From an uncultured Rhodospirillales bacterium (GTDB lineage Bacteria; Pseudomonadota; Alphaproteobacteria; Rhodospirillales; CAJXLG01): a stretch of 35,710 nt of DNA. The stretch lies in NCBI GenBank assembly GCA_913055885.1, contig CAJXLG010000005.1:1-35710 (forward strand). Direction: 5' to 3'. The notes under the pieces were generated by a model. It had not been told where the DNA came from. It searched no databases and saw only the letters and a list, made by a program, of their open reading frames with translations. How positions within the stretch are numbered: position 1 is the stretch's first letter; each line of letters opens with the position of its first letter. Below are positions 25,064 to 32,372 of the stretch, in pieces. The position numbers and the translations under genes are program-made.

Positions 25064-25320
25064 GATGCCGGCTCCGCTTCCGCCGCCGCATCATCGCGCG
25101 GCGCGATGGCGCCCGCCTCGGCCAGCAGGTCCAGGGTCTTCCGCGCCTCCTCGGGGTCCAGCTTCGACAGGGCGAAGCCCACGTGGACGATGACGTAATC
25201 GCCCACGGCCACGTCGTCCACGAGGTGCAGGGCCACCTCGCGTTCCACCCCTTCCACGGAGACCCGGGCCATCTGCCCGGGCAGGCGTTCCTTCACCTCG
25301 GCGGGAATGGCCAGACACAT
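25060..25320 (-). CDS. hypC: Hydrogenase maturation chaperone HypC
   Basis: HypC carries the iron fragment from HypD to the hydrogenase large subunit precursor. The 86 aa product starts MCLAIPAEV, where Cys2 is the essential residue, and has the conserved HLVDDVAVGDYVIVHVGFAL. A C-terminal Glu/Ala-rich tail is present. AAGGAGGGG stands just before ATG 25320. It overlaps hypD by four bases (GTGA) and follows hypF with a gap of 21 bp. Confidence 0.97.
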   Translation of the reverse strand: MCLAIPAEVKERLPGQMARVSVEGVEREVALHLVDDVAVGDYVIVHVGFALSKLDPEEARKTLDLLAEAGAIAPRDDAAAEAEPAS

Positions 25321-25341
25321 GCGCCCCTCCTTGCAGTAACA

Positions 25342-26436
25342 CTAGCATACGGATTCGCGGGCCAGGGCAGCGGCCCACGCCTGCCCCAGGGCGAGCCCCG
25401 GGTCGCCCGGCGACACGGCCTCGGGCAGCAGCACGCGCAGCCCGCGCGCCTCCAGGCGCGGCACCAGGGCCCGGCGCAGCGCCCGGTTGAGCAGGCAGCC
25501 GCCGCCCAGGGCCACGGTGTCGCGCCCGTGGGCCTCGGCGGCGGCGCCGATCCAGGCGTCCAGGGCGGCGGCCAGGGTGCCGTGGAACAGGTCGGCCCCT
25601 TCGCGCTGGTCGGCCGTGTCCGCCAGCCGGTCCAGGAGCGGGCGCAGGTCGAGCACGCCGTCCTCCGTCACCCGCCAGCCGTCGTCCAGCACCCGAGGCG
25701 TTTCCACCAGGCCCTCCAGGGTCATGGGGGCCTGGCCCTCGAAATCCGCCACGGGACACACCCCCAACAGGGCCGCGGCGGCGTCGAACAGACGGCCGGC
25801 GCTGGTGGTGGGCAGGGTGTTGATGCCCCGCTGGAGCACGGTGGGCAGGGCCGCCGCATGGGGCTGGTCGGCGAAACGCTCGGGGATGGCGTCGGCGCGC
25901 CCCAGGTCGTGCAGGGCGGCGGCGGCCATGCGCCACGGGGCGCGCGCCGCGGCGTCGCCGCCCGGCTGTTGCAGGGGGCGCAGGTGGCCGATGCGCGCGT
26001 AGGCGGGGCCGTCGGAAAGCAGCAGTTCGCCGCCCCAGGCCTCGCGGTTCTCGCCCAGCCCGAAGCCGTCCAGGGCCACGCCCAGTACCGGGCCGACAAC
26101 GCCGTGCTCCGCCATGACGGCGGCGACGTGGGCGTGGTGGTGCTGCACCGGCACGGCCTCCAGGCCCGACTCGCGGGCATAGCGGGTGGTGGGGAAGTCG
26201 GGATGATAGTCGTGCGCCACGGCCACCGGCGCGGCGCCCGCCGCCGCCGTCAGATCGCGGGCGGCGGCCTCGAAGGTGCGGACGTTCTCCGCCGTGTCCT
26301 GGTTGCCGCAATCGGGGGCCAGCCACGCCATGCCGCCGTGCACCACGCACGGCGCCACCTTGAGATACGCCCCCACGGCCAGGACGTCGGGAACGTCCCG
26401 GCCCAGGGGCAGGCGGGCGGCCACGGCCGCCGTCAT
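25342..26436 (-). CDS. hypF: HypF-like protein consisting only of the Kae1-like carbamoyltransferase domain
   Basis: HypF makes the carbamoyl group for HypE. Full-length HypF (about 750-800 aa) has acylphosphatase, zinc-finger, YrdC-like and Kae1-like domains; this 364 aa product holds only the last. It shows [34 protein letters not shown], the metal-binding [15 protein letters not shown] (His99-His101, His103), [20 protein letters not shown], and [13 protein letters not shown]. The ATG at 26436 overlaps the hypB stop by four bases (ATGA), so the short form is a proper gene, not a broken end. I recall that Ralstonia eutropha HypF1 in an equivalent hypABFCDE cluster is also short. The missing carbamoyl-phosphate handling and YrdC steps must come from another protein. 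Confidence 0.88.
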   Translation of the reverse strand: MTAAVAARLPLGRDVPDVLAVGAYLKVAPCVVHGGMAWLAPDCGNQDTAENVRTFEAAARDLTAAAGAAPVAVAHDYHPDFPTTRYARESGLEAVPVQHHHAHVAAVMAEHGVVGPVLGVALDGFGLGENREAWGGELLLSDGPAYARIGHLRPLQQPGGDAAARAPWRMAAAALHDLGRADAIPERFADQPHAAALPTVLQRGINTLPTTSAGRLFDAAAALLGVCPVADFEGQAPMTLEGLVETPRVLDDGWRVTEDGVLDLRPLLDRLADTADQREGADLFHGTLAAALDAWIGAAAEAHGRDTVALGGGCLLNRALRRALVPRLEARGLRVLLPEAVSPGDPGLALGQAWAAALARESVC

Positions 26437-27230
26437 GGCGCCTCCGCCAGCGCCGGTGCCTCCGCCGGGGCCGGCCGCCGGGCGTCGATCCAGGCGTACC
26501 AGGCATCCAGCCCTTCGCCGGTGGTGGCGGACAGGCGCAGGCACCGAAGGTCCGGGTTCACCTGCCGCGCCCAGGCCTCGCACTGGTCGGCGTCGAAATC
26601 CAGGTGGGGCAGCAGGTCCACCTTGTTGAGCACCATGAGATCGGCATTGGCGAAGATGTCGGGGTACTTGAGGGGCTTGTCCTCGCCCTCGGTGACGGAA
26701 ACGATGACCACGCGCGCCCCTTCGCCCAGGTCGAAGGCGGCGGGGCAGACGAGGTTCCCCACGTTTTCCAGGAAGACCACGCCGTTCTCCGGCACGCCCA
26801 GGTGGTCCAGGGCGTGGCCCACCATGTGGGCGTCCAGATGGCAGCCCTTGCCGGTGGTGACCTGGAGGGCGGGCGCCCCCGTTTCCCGGATGCGGTCGGC
26901 GTCGCGGCCCGTCTGCTGGTCGCCCTCGACGACGGCCGTGGGATGGCGGCCGGCGAGGTCGCCCAGGGTACGCACGAGCAGGGTGGTCTTGCCGGCGCCG
27001 GGGCTGGAGACGAGGTTCAGGGCCAGGCTGCCGGCGGCGTCCAGGCGCGCCCGGTTGGCGGCGGCGTGACTGTTGTTGTGGTCGAGGACGTCGCGTTCGA
27101 TCTGCACCAGGCGGCCGCCGTCGTCGGCGCCGCTGCCGCCGGCGAAGGCCAGGGTGCCGTCGTCCGCCGCGTGATGATGGTGGTGGTCATGGCCGTGGTC
27201 GTGGCCGCCGCACCCGCAGACGCTGCACAT
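26433..27230 (-). CDS. hypB: Hydrogenase nickel incorporation GTPase HypB
   Basis: HypB is the GTPase that, with HypA, delivers nickel to the hydrogenase. The 265 aa product starts MCSVCGCGG with the high-affinity nickel motif (Cys2, Cys5, Cys7). A His-rich stretch follows ([10 protein letters not shown], residues 11-20) for nickel storage. The P-loop [12 protein letters not shown] (about 74-85), [13 protein letters not shown], the metal-site [11 protein letters not shown], and NKVDLLPHL are all present. The start is ATG 27230, which shares one base with the hypA stop; a GTG one codon earlier is possible. C-terminal Ala/Pro-rich tail. Confidence 0.97.
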   Translation of the reverse strand: MCSVCGCGGHDHGHDHHHHHAADDGTLAFAGGSGADDGGRLVQIERDVLDHNNSHAAANRARLDAAGSLALNLVSSPGAGKTTLLVRTLGDLAGRHPTAVVEGDQQTGRDADRIRETGAPALQVTTGKGCHLDAHMVGHALDHLGVPENGVVFLENVGNLVCPAAFDLGEGARVVIVSVTEGEDKPLKYPDIFANADLMVLNKVDLLPHLDFDADQCEAWARQVNPDLRCLRLSATTGEGLDAWYAWIDARRPAPAEAPALAEAP

Positions 27231-27571
27231 CACGCCACCTCAAGCTCCGCTATGGCCAGGTCGTCGCCCCCGGTGGGCCGTACCCGCGTCCCCCCGCAGG
27301 CCGGGCACGGCGCGCCGTGTGTCGGGATTGTAACGCGAGAGGCACAGTCGATGCACCATCCTTCTCCCGGGGCGGCAATGATTTCCAGCCGCGCGCCCTC
27401 GGCCAGGGTGCCCTGCCCGGCCGCCTCGAAACAGAAGCGGAGCGCCTCCGGATCCACGTGGGACAGGGCACCCACGCGCAGCCACACGGTGCGCACCTCC
27501 GTGAAATCCTGTTCCGTGGCCTGTTCCTCCAGGATGCGCAGGATGGATTGGACCAGGCTCATTTCGTGCAT
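27230..27571 (-). CDS. hypA: Hydrogenase nickel incorporation protein HypA
   Basis: HypA binds nickel and a structural zinc and passes nickel onward with HypB. The 113 aa product starts [11 protein letters not shown], where His2 and the N-terminal amine ligate nickel, and has the zinc site CIDC (about 73-76) and CPAC (about 89-92). It lies six bases after the stop of the DksA-like gene and overlaps hypB by one base. No good ribosome site is visible in the short gap, so it may depend on translation of the upstream gene. Confidence 0.97.
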   Translation of the reverse strand: MHEMSLVQSILRILEEQATEQDFTEVRTVWLRVGALSHVDPEALRFCFEAAGQGTLAEGARLEIIAAPGEGWCIDCASRVTIPTHGAPCPACGGTRVRPTGGDDLAIAELEVA

Positions 27572-27577
27572 GGGCGT

Positions 27578-27922
27578 TCAACCGCTGCCGGCGGCGCACC
27601 GGATGCAGGTGGGCACCGCGGGGTCGCTTTCCAGCCGCCTGGGTCCGATGGGCTCGTCGCAGTTGACGCAGTGGCCGTAGTCGCCCTCGTCCATGCGGGC
27701 CAGGGCGGCCTCGATGCGCTGGATTTCCACCTGGCGGCGGCGGTCGCGTTCCTGGGCCATGGCCTGGTTCTGCATGGCGTCGATGCGCGACAGCCGGCCC
27801 ATGCGCGTCTGGTCAAGCTCCACCGTCCGGCGCGCCTCGCTGTTGTCCTCGGCCAGCAGGGTCTCGCGGCGCGCTTCCAGGCGGGCGCGCAGGGCGGTTT
27901 CGTCGGGGGTTTCGGGGCTCAT
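27578..27922 (-). CDS. DksA/TraR-family zinc-finger protein, first gene of the hyp operon
   Basis: The 114 aa product has a long coiled-coil region (about residues 8-78, highly charged with regular Leu) and a C-terminal zinc finger: GHCVNCDEPIGPRRL with Cys85 and Cys88, then PTCIRC with Cys106 and Cys109. This is the plan of DksA/TraR proteins, which bind the RNA polymerase secondary channel. No DxxDxA tip motif is clear, so classical DksA activity is not certain. ATG 27922 has a strong GGAGG; its stop lies six bases before hypA, so it leads the hyp operon. It could regulate the operon or handle zinc or nickel. Confidence 0.85.
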   Translation of the reverse strand: MSPETPDETALRARLEARRETLLAEDNSEARRTVELDQTRMGRLSRIDAMQNQAMAQERDRRRQVEIQRIEAALARMDEGDYGHCVNCDEPIGPRRLESDPAVPTCIRCAAGSG

Positions 27923-27960
27923 GGCACCTCCTCGTCGGATGGCCACGGCCAGGGTAGCAG

Positions 27961-28019
27961 GCGGCCGCCCCGGCGCACCAGGGCGGCCGCTTGACCCCTG
28001 CCATGCAAAACGCTACCTG
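27961..28019 (+). promoter_or_regulatory. Inverted repeat and candidate promoter between hyp operon and cytochrome b gene
   Basis: GCGGCCGCCC (27961-27970) and GGGCGGCCGC (27981-27990) are perfect 10-bp arms with a 10-base loop. TTGACC (27991-27996) follows at once as a good -35; with a 17-bp spacer the -10 would be TACCTG (28014-28019), which is weak. The repeat lies between two divergent units, so it could be a shared operator. A strong secondary structure in the DksA-side leader is also possible. I see no FNR box. Confidence 0.45.
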
Positions 28020-28061
28020 GAGGCTCAACGCGCGCGCAACGGTACGAGGCGAGGCGATTTC

Positions 28062-28748
28062 ATGACCGGCACGCATCGAATCCGCATCTGGGACCTGCCC
28101 ACCCGCCTGTTCCACTGGCTTTTCGTCCTGGCCCTGGTGGCCGCGTGGGCGGTGGCGGATCTGGAGCCGGAGATCCCCGGCTACGGCGAAACGGACCTGC
28201 CGGAGCACATGCTCATCGGCTATGGCGTGCTGGTGCTTCTGCTGTTCCGCATCATCTGGGGCTTCGTGGGCAGCGAGACGGCGCGTTTCAGCCGCTTCGT
28301 GCGCGGGCCGAAGGCGGCTTTCGAGCACGTCCGCGCCCTGCGCCGGGGCGAGCCCCACCCCGCCGGCCACAATCCCCTGGGCGGCTGGATGGTCGTCGCC
28401 CTTCTCGTGGTGACGGCGGTGCAGGCGGGCAGCGGCCTCTTCGCCGCCGACGACATCTGGACCTCCGCCATCCTGGCCGACGAGGTGTCCGATTCCACCC
28501 AGGAATTCCTCGACGGCATCCACCATCAGGCGTTCGACGTCCTGGTGATCCTGGCTGGGCTCCACATCCTGGCCGTGCTGGCGCACAAGTGGATCGGGCG
28601 CGAGAACCTGGTGCCGGCCATGGTCACGGGCCGCCGCGCCGTGCCGGCGGACTGGCGGCAGCCGCGCATGGTCTCCCCGTGGCGCGCCGTCGTTGTCCTT
28701 GCCGTGAGCGTCGGCGCCGTGTACGCCCTGGTGGCCGTCTACGGATAG
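28062..28748 (+). CDS. Cytochrome b (b561/Ni-Fe hydrogenase b-type) membrane protein
   Basis: The 228 aa product is a four-helix diheme-type cytochrome b of the PF01292 group. Heme-ligand histidines are seen in RLFHWLFVLAL (about 15-25, first helix) and at the start of HHQAFDVLVILAGLHILAVLAHKW (fourth helix region), and HNPLGGWMVVALL is a further family block. It passes electrons between the quinone pool and a redox partner in or outside the membrane. It diverges from the hyp operon, which suggests a hydrogenase link, but the same family also serves other cytochromes; the partner is unknown. The LOG-family gene starts 15 bp later. Confidence 0.88.
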   Translation: MTGTHRIRIWDLPTRLFHWLFVLALVAAWAVADLEPEIPGYGETDLPEHMLIGYGVLVLLLFRIIWGFVGSETARFSRFVRGPKAAFEHVRALRRGEPHPAGHNPLGGWMVVALLVVTAVQAGSGLFAADDIWTSAILADEVSDSTQEFLDGIHHQAFDVLVILAGLHILAVLAHKWIGRENLVPAMVTGRRAVPADWRQPRMVSPWRAVVVLAVSVGAVYALVAVYG

Positions 28749-28763
28749 AACTGGAGGGAAGCG

Positions 28764-29306
28764 ATGGGCAGCAACGGGGCCGTGTGCGTCTTCTGCGGCG
28801 CGGCCGACGGCAGCGATCCGGTGCACCGCGAGCACGCCCGGCGCCTGGGCGACCTGCTTGCCGACAACGGGCTGGAACTGGTCTTCGGCGGCGGCCACGT
28901 GGGCCTCATGGGCGTGGTGGCCGAGCGCGTCCTGGCGCGCGGCGGGCGCGTCACCGGCATCATCCCGGAACACCTCTACCGGCCGGAGCTGGCCTACGAG
29001 GGGGTCACGGAGCTGGTGGTCACCGAGGGCATGTCCGACCGCAAGGACCAGCTCATCGCGCGCAGCGATTCGTTCATCACCCTGGGCGGCGGCCTGGGCA
29101 CCCTGGACGAGTTCTTCGAGGTGCTCACCCAGCGCCAGCTCGGCCTGCACGCCAAGCCGGTGGTGCTCCTCAACAGCGGCGGCTACTGGAACGGCCTGCT
29201 CGACCTCATCGAGGCCGTGGTGGGCGGGGGCTTCATGCACCACGCGGACCGCGCTTTGTACCAGGTGGCGGACACGCCCGACGCCGCCGTCGCCGCGGTG
29301 CAGTAA
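28764..29306 (+). CDS. LOG/TIGR00730 family protein (cytokinin-activating-type phosphoribohydrolase fold)
   Basis: The 180 aa product has the Rossmann fold of LOG-like proteins: VCVFCGAADGSDPVH, LVFGGGHVGLMGVVAE (about 39-54), the segment GMSDRKDQLIARSDSFI (about 89-105) and GGGLGTLDEFFEVLT (about 108-122). The usual PGGxGTxxE motif reads GGGLGTLDE here, with Gly in place of Pro. Family members cleave nucleoside 5'-monophosphates at the N-glycosidic bond; in plants this activates cytokinins, and bacterial roles include AMP metabolism. It follows the cytochrome b gene by 15 bp, with a clear GGAGGG, but a functional tie is not evident. Confidence 0.9.
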   Translation: MGSNGAVCVFCGAADGSDPVHREHARRLGDLLADNGLELVFGGGHVGLMGVVAERVLARGGRVTGIIPEHLYRPELAYEGVTELVVTEGMSDRKDQLIARSDSFITLGGGLGTLDEFFEVLTQRQLGLHAKPVVLLNSGGYWNGLLDLIEAVVGGGFMHHADRALYQVADTPDAAVAAVQ

Positions 29307-29334
29307 AAACCGCACGTTCCCCCGGCCGCGACTC

Positions 29335-29363
29335 TTGCCACCGGCCGGCCGGGCGGGTATGGT
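29335..29363 (+). promoter_or_regulatory. Predicted sigma70-type promoter of icd
   Basis: TTGCCA (29335-29340), a 17-bp spacer and TATGGT (29358-29363) make a good match to the consensus. Transcription would start near 29370, leaving a leader of about 115 bases before icd. The leader has no clear regulatory structure. Confidence 0.65.
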
Positions 29364-29484
29364 CGCCGCGTCCGTTGGCCGGTCCGTCCGGCCGTCCGCC
29401 ACGATGGGGCGCACCCCGACGGACATCCCGTGACACAACCCGCGTGTGTTTTGCCGCGATCACCCGGATCGGGAGGACCGAGCC

Positions 29485-30702
29485 ATGAGCAAGATCCAGG
29501 TCAAGAACCCCATCGTGGAACTGGACGGCGACGAGATGACCCGGATCATCTGGGACTTCATCAAGAACAAGCTGATCCTGCCCTACGTGGACGTGGACCT
29601 GAAGTACCACGACCTGTCCGTCCAGAACCGCGACGCCACGGACGATCAGGTGACGGTGGACGCCGCCGAGGCCATCAAGAAGCACGGCGTGGGCATCAAG
29701 TGCGCCACCATCACGCCCGACGAGGCGCGCATGGAAGAGTTCGACCTCAAGAAGATGTGGCGTTCGCCCAACGGCACCATCCGCAACATCCTGGGCGGCA
29801 CCGTCTTCCGCGAGCCCATCATCTGCCGTAACATCCCGCGCTACGTGCCCCACTGGACGGAGCCCATTGTCATCGGCCGCCACGCCTTCGGCGACCAGTA
29901 CCGGGCGACGGATTTCGTGGTGCCGGGCAGGGGCAAGCTGACGGTGCGTTTCGAGCCGGAGGACGGCGGCGCCCCCATCGAGCGCGAGGTGTTCGACTTC
30001 CCCGGCGGCGGCGTCGCCATGACCATGTACAACCTGGACGATTCCATCCGGGATTTCGCGCGGGCCTGCTTCAACTACGGGCTCCAGCGCGGCTATCCCG
30101 TGTACATGTCCACCAAGAACACCATCCTCAAGGCCTATGACGGCCGCTTCAAGGACCTGTTCGAGGAGGTCTACAACAACGAGTTCAAGGACGCTTTCGA
30201 CAGGGCGGGCCTCACCTACGAGCACCGGCTCATCGACGACATGGTCGCCTGCTCCATGCGCTGGGAAGGCGGCTACGTCTGGGCCTGCAAGAACTACGAC
30301 GGCGACGTGCAGTCGGACACCGTGGCCCAGGGCTTCGGCTCCCTGGGGCTCATGAGCTCCGTGCTCATGACGGCGGACGGCAAGACCGTGGAAACGGAAG
30401 CGGCGCACGGCACCGTCACCCGCCACTACCGCCAGCACCAGCAGGGCAAGGAGACCTCCACCAACCCCATCGCCTCCATCTTCGCCTGGACGCGCGGCCT
30501 GAAGTTCCGGGGCGAAATGGACGGCACGCCGGACGTGGTGGACTTCGCCGAGACCCTGGAGACGGTCTGCATCGAGACCGTGGAAAACGGCCACATGACC
30601 AAGGACCTGGCGCTGCTCGTCGGCGACGACCAGCCCTACCTCAATACCAACCAGTTCCTCGACAAGCTGGACGAGGGCCTGCGCCAGCGCATGGGGATGT
30701 AG
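29485..30702 (+). CDS. icd: NADP-dependent isocitrate dehydrogenase, eukaryotic/alphaproteobacterial homodimer type
   Basis: This TCA cycle enzyme converts isocitrate to 2-oxoglutarate with NADPH. The 405 aa product follows the type II homodimeric [28 protein letters not shown]-like motif [20 protein letters not shown] (about 92-111), [18 protein letters not shown], the Asp-rich metal site [17 protein letters not shown] (NADP-binding loop, about 311-320) and [17 protein letters not shown] 29485 has GGGAGGA upstream and its own promoter. It is not like the shorter E. coli-type IDH in sequence. Confidence 0.97.
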   Translation: MSKIQVKNPIVELDGDEMTRIIWDFIKNKLILPYVDVDLKYHDLSVQNRDATDDQVTVDAAEAIKKHGVGIKCATITPDEARMEEFDLKKMWRSPNGTIRNILGGTVFREPIICRNIPRYVPHWTEPIVIGRHAFGDQYRATDFVVPGRGKLTVRFEPEDGGAPIEREVFDFPGGGVAMTMYNLDDSIRDFARACFNYGLQRGYPVYMSTKNTILKAYDGRFKDLFEEVYNNEFKDAFDRAGLTYEHRLIDDMVACSMRWEGGYVWACKNYDGDVQSDTVAQGFGSLGLMSSVLMTADGKTVETEAAHGTVTRHYRQHQQGKETSTNPIASIFAWTRGLKFRGEMDGTPDVVDFAETLETVCIETVENGHMTKDLALLVGDDQPYLNTNQFLDKLDEGLRQRMGM

Positions 30703-30725
30703 CTCGGCCGGGAAACGGGGGATCG

Positions 30726-30807
30726 CTAGTCCGGATTTCTCACGGCCGGCAACGCCCCGCCGGGTCTTACCGATCAAGGGGCGCGGGTTCCAGGGCGTCG
30801 CCCCTTG
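30726..30807. repeat. Second copy of the 20-bp repeat and a hairpin after icd
   Basis: Bases 30726-30745 match 8911-8930 at 17 of 20 positions (common core CCGGATTT, ending CACGG). Further on, CAAGGGGCG (30775-30783) and CGCCCCTTG (30799-30807) form a 9-bp stem with a 15-base loop, without a T-run. This 163-bp gap may end icd transcripts; nothing else is supported in it. Confidence 0.55.
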
Positions 30808-30865
30808 TGTCGGCGCCCTTCCCGGGGCCAGCACTTCTCCGTGCCACCATGCCCGGAGGCCCGCC

Positions 30866-31273
30866 ATGCGTGCTCTTTTTTTGCTTGCCTGCTGCCTCCT
30901 GATGGGCGCCGCCGCCCTGGCGCAGGCCATGAGCGACCGCGCCGTATCCCGTGAACTGCGCGAGCTCGTGACCCGCGCGGCCGATCTGTCCGGGGCGTGC
31001 GTTACAGAGATCGAGGAGACCGGCGCGCAGGGCGATGCCTGCGCCGACTTCCGCGCCTTCTTGACGCGCACGGCGGACAAGCGCCGGCGCTACCGCCGCC
31101 GGGTGGACCGGGCGGCCCGGCGCATCACGCGGGATTTCACCGAGCAGACCCTCGGCTTCACCACGCTGGAAAGCGCCGAGCAGGCCATCCTCGACAACCG
31201 CGCCGCCGCCCAGGCGGCGCGCCAGCGGCTGCGGACGAATCGGCGCCGCATCGACAAGCTTGCCGGCGACTGA
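30866..31273 (+). CDS. Small secreted protein of unknown function, Arg-rich
   Basis: The 135 aa product has a clear signal peptide (residues 1 to about 20, MRALFLLACCLLMGAAALAQ). The mature part is helical, with two cysteines (LSGACVTEIE and GDACADF) that could pair, and many arginines (KRRRYRRRVDRAARRI, NRAAAQAARQRLRTNRRRI). I recognise no family. It is likely periplasmic and binds something acidic, but that is speculation. GGAGG precedes the ATG. Its stop abuts the stop of the phosphatase gene on the other strand. Confidence 0.68.
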   Translation: MRALFLLACCLLMGAAALAQAMSDRAVSRELRELVTRAADLSGACVTEIEETGAQGDACADFRAFLTRTADKRRRYRRRVDRAARRITRDFTEQTLGFTTLESAEQAILDNRAAAQAARQRLRTNRRRIDKLAGD

Positions 31274-31828
31274 TCACGGCCGGGGCCGGCCGGGGGTGAG
31301 GGACAGGACGCAGGCTTCCTGGCGGGGATTCTCCACGGCCCCGTGCCGCGCCGCGCGCACGGCCTTCAGGGCATCTTCCGGCCGCCTGCCGCGTTCCACC
31401 AGCAGCCGCACGGCGGCGATGCCGCTGCGGCCCAGGCCGCCCATGCAGTGCACCCCGACGGCCTGCCCCGCGTCCAGGGCGCGATGCAGCATGGGGGCGG
31501 CGTTGTCGCGCCAGGCCAGTTCCCATTCGTTGCCCGGCACGCTGCCGTCCTGCATGGGCAGGTGGGCCCACGCCATCCCGTGGTGGCGCACCAGGGCGCC
31601 GAAATGCTCGGCGGAGAGGCCCTCGCGGGTGAACTCCCGGTGTTCGATGAGGCTCAGGAGGGCCCCCATGCCCAGGTCGGCCAGGGCGCGCACGGTGGCC
31701 TCCGCCGTCAGGCGGCCGCCGGCGTAGGGCGTGCCGGGACACGGCATGACGGCGATGCGGCCGCCGCCCGGGGCGTCCACCCAGCCGATGCGCGTGCGGC
31801 CAATGGTTTCGGCGGCGTCGGCGGCCAT
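31274..31828 (-). CDS. Dual-specificity/tyrosine-type protein phosphatase
   Basis: The 184 aa product carries the cysteine-phosphatase loop VHCMGGLGRSG with nucleophile Cys128 and Arg134. The general acid is probably Asp94 in LPMQDGSVP. Preceding motifs PYAGGRLTAEATVRAL and LLSLIEHREF fit the CDKN3/DSP fold. No signal peptide is seen, so it is cytosolic; the substrate is unknown. Its start is 16 bp after the hemerythrin stop and has GGAGGG, so it is probably the last gene of the TPR-fetAB-hemerythrin unit. Its stop codon lies back to back with that of the convergent gene (TGATCA). Confidence 0.85.
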   Translation of the reverse strand: MAADAAETIGRTRIGWVDAPGGGRIAVMPCPGTPYAGGRLTAEATVRALADLGMGALLSLIEHREFTREGLSAEHFGALVRHHGMAWAHLPMQDGSVPGNEWELAWRDNAAPMLHRALDAGQAVGVHCMGGLGRSGIAAVRLLVERGRRPEDALKAVRAARHGAVENPRQEACVLSLTPGRPRP

Positions 31829-31844
31829 GGCCGCCCTCCGTTGG

Positions 31845-32294
31845 CTATTCCCCTTCCGGGGCGGGAAGGTCCTCGACCGGCTGCTGGTTGATGCCGCGCG
31901 CCTGGAAGAAATCCTTGTACGCCATGTCCTCTTCCAGGATGTGCAGCCGCAGCCAGTTGTTCAGGAACCCCAGAAGCTCGATGAAGAGCCCGCGCGTGCG
32001 GCCCGCGTTGAAGTCGCGGTGATAGCTCAGGACCTGTTCGCGCAGGGCGTTGTGGGCCCGGATGTGGTCGTCCAGGTCGGGATAGCCGTGCTCGCGCATG
32101 AGCGCTTCCTCGCGCTCGAAATGCTTGTCCGTATACTCCATGAGCAGGTCGAAGGCGGGCCGCAGGGCGTCCGGCCCCTTGCCCGCGGCGTAGGCCTCAT
32201 GAAGCTGATTGATGAGGTCCACCAGGATCTTGTGGTCATAGTCGAAGGCGTCCACCCCGACGCTGTACCTGTCCTGCCAGGAAATAAGGGACAC
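31845..32294 (-). CDS. Bacteriohemerythrin
   Basis: The product (149 aa from GTG 32294) is a single-domain hemerythrin that binds O2 on a diiron centre. The ligand pattern is complete: VDAFDYDHKIL (His), DKHFEREEALM (His, Glu), DDHIRAHNAL (two His) and LRLHILEEDMAYKDFF (His, Asp). The start is uncertain: GTG 32294 begins MSLISWQDRYSVGV, the usual hemerythrin opening, with a weak GGGGTGAG ahead; the ATG 12 codons upstream (32330) has no ribosome site. A Pro/Glu-rich tail follows the last helix. It lies 42-78 bp after fetB on the same strand, suggesting a role in iron or oxygen handling with FetAB. Confidence 0.93.
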   Translation of the reverse strand: MSLISWQDRYSVGVDAFDYDHKILVDLINQLHEAYAAGKGPDALRPAFDLLMEYTDKHFEREEALMREHGYPDLDDHIRAHNALREQVLSYHRDFNAGRTRGLFIELLGFLNNWLRLHILEEDMAYKDFFQARGINQQPVEDLPAPEGE

Positions 32295-32372
32295 GGCTCT
32301 CACCCCAGCGTTTGCAGCCAACACCGCCATGATTAGGCGACGGAGCGTGGCGAAGCAAGGGCTGAAGGCCTA

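Noticed and set aside
22905-25094. Possible HypD-HypE fusion in one long frame
   Set aside because: The upstream part is hypD read in the wrong frame; hypE has its own ATG overlapping the hypD stop.
26437-26583. N-terminal extension of the HypF-like gene
   Set aside because: The extra 49 codons lie inside hypB, are Gly/Arg/Pro-rich and show no zinc-finger or YrdC motif; the ATGA start at 26436 fits better.
27923-28061. FNR or sigma54 site for the hyp operon
   Set aside because: No TTGAT-N4-ATCAA and no TGGCA-N7-TTGC pattern was found in this gap.
29233-31080. Minus-strand reading frame of over 600 codons opposite icd
   Set aside because: Shadow of the secure icd gene.
32295-32330. Upstream ATG start for hemerythrin
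   Set aside because: No ribosome site, and the extra 12 residues are not part of the usual hemerythrin start; kept only as an alternative.
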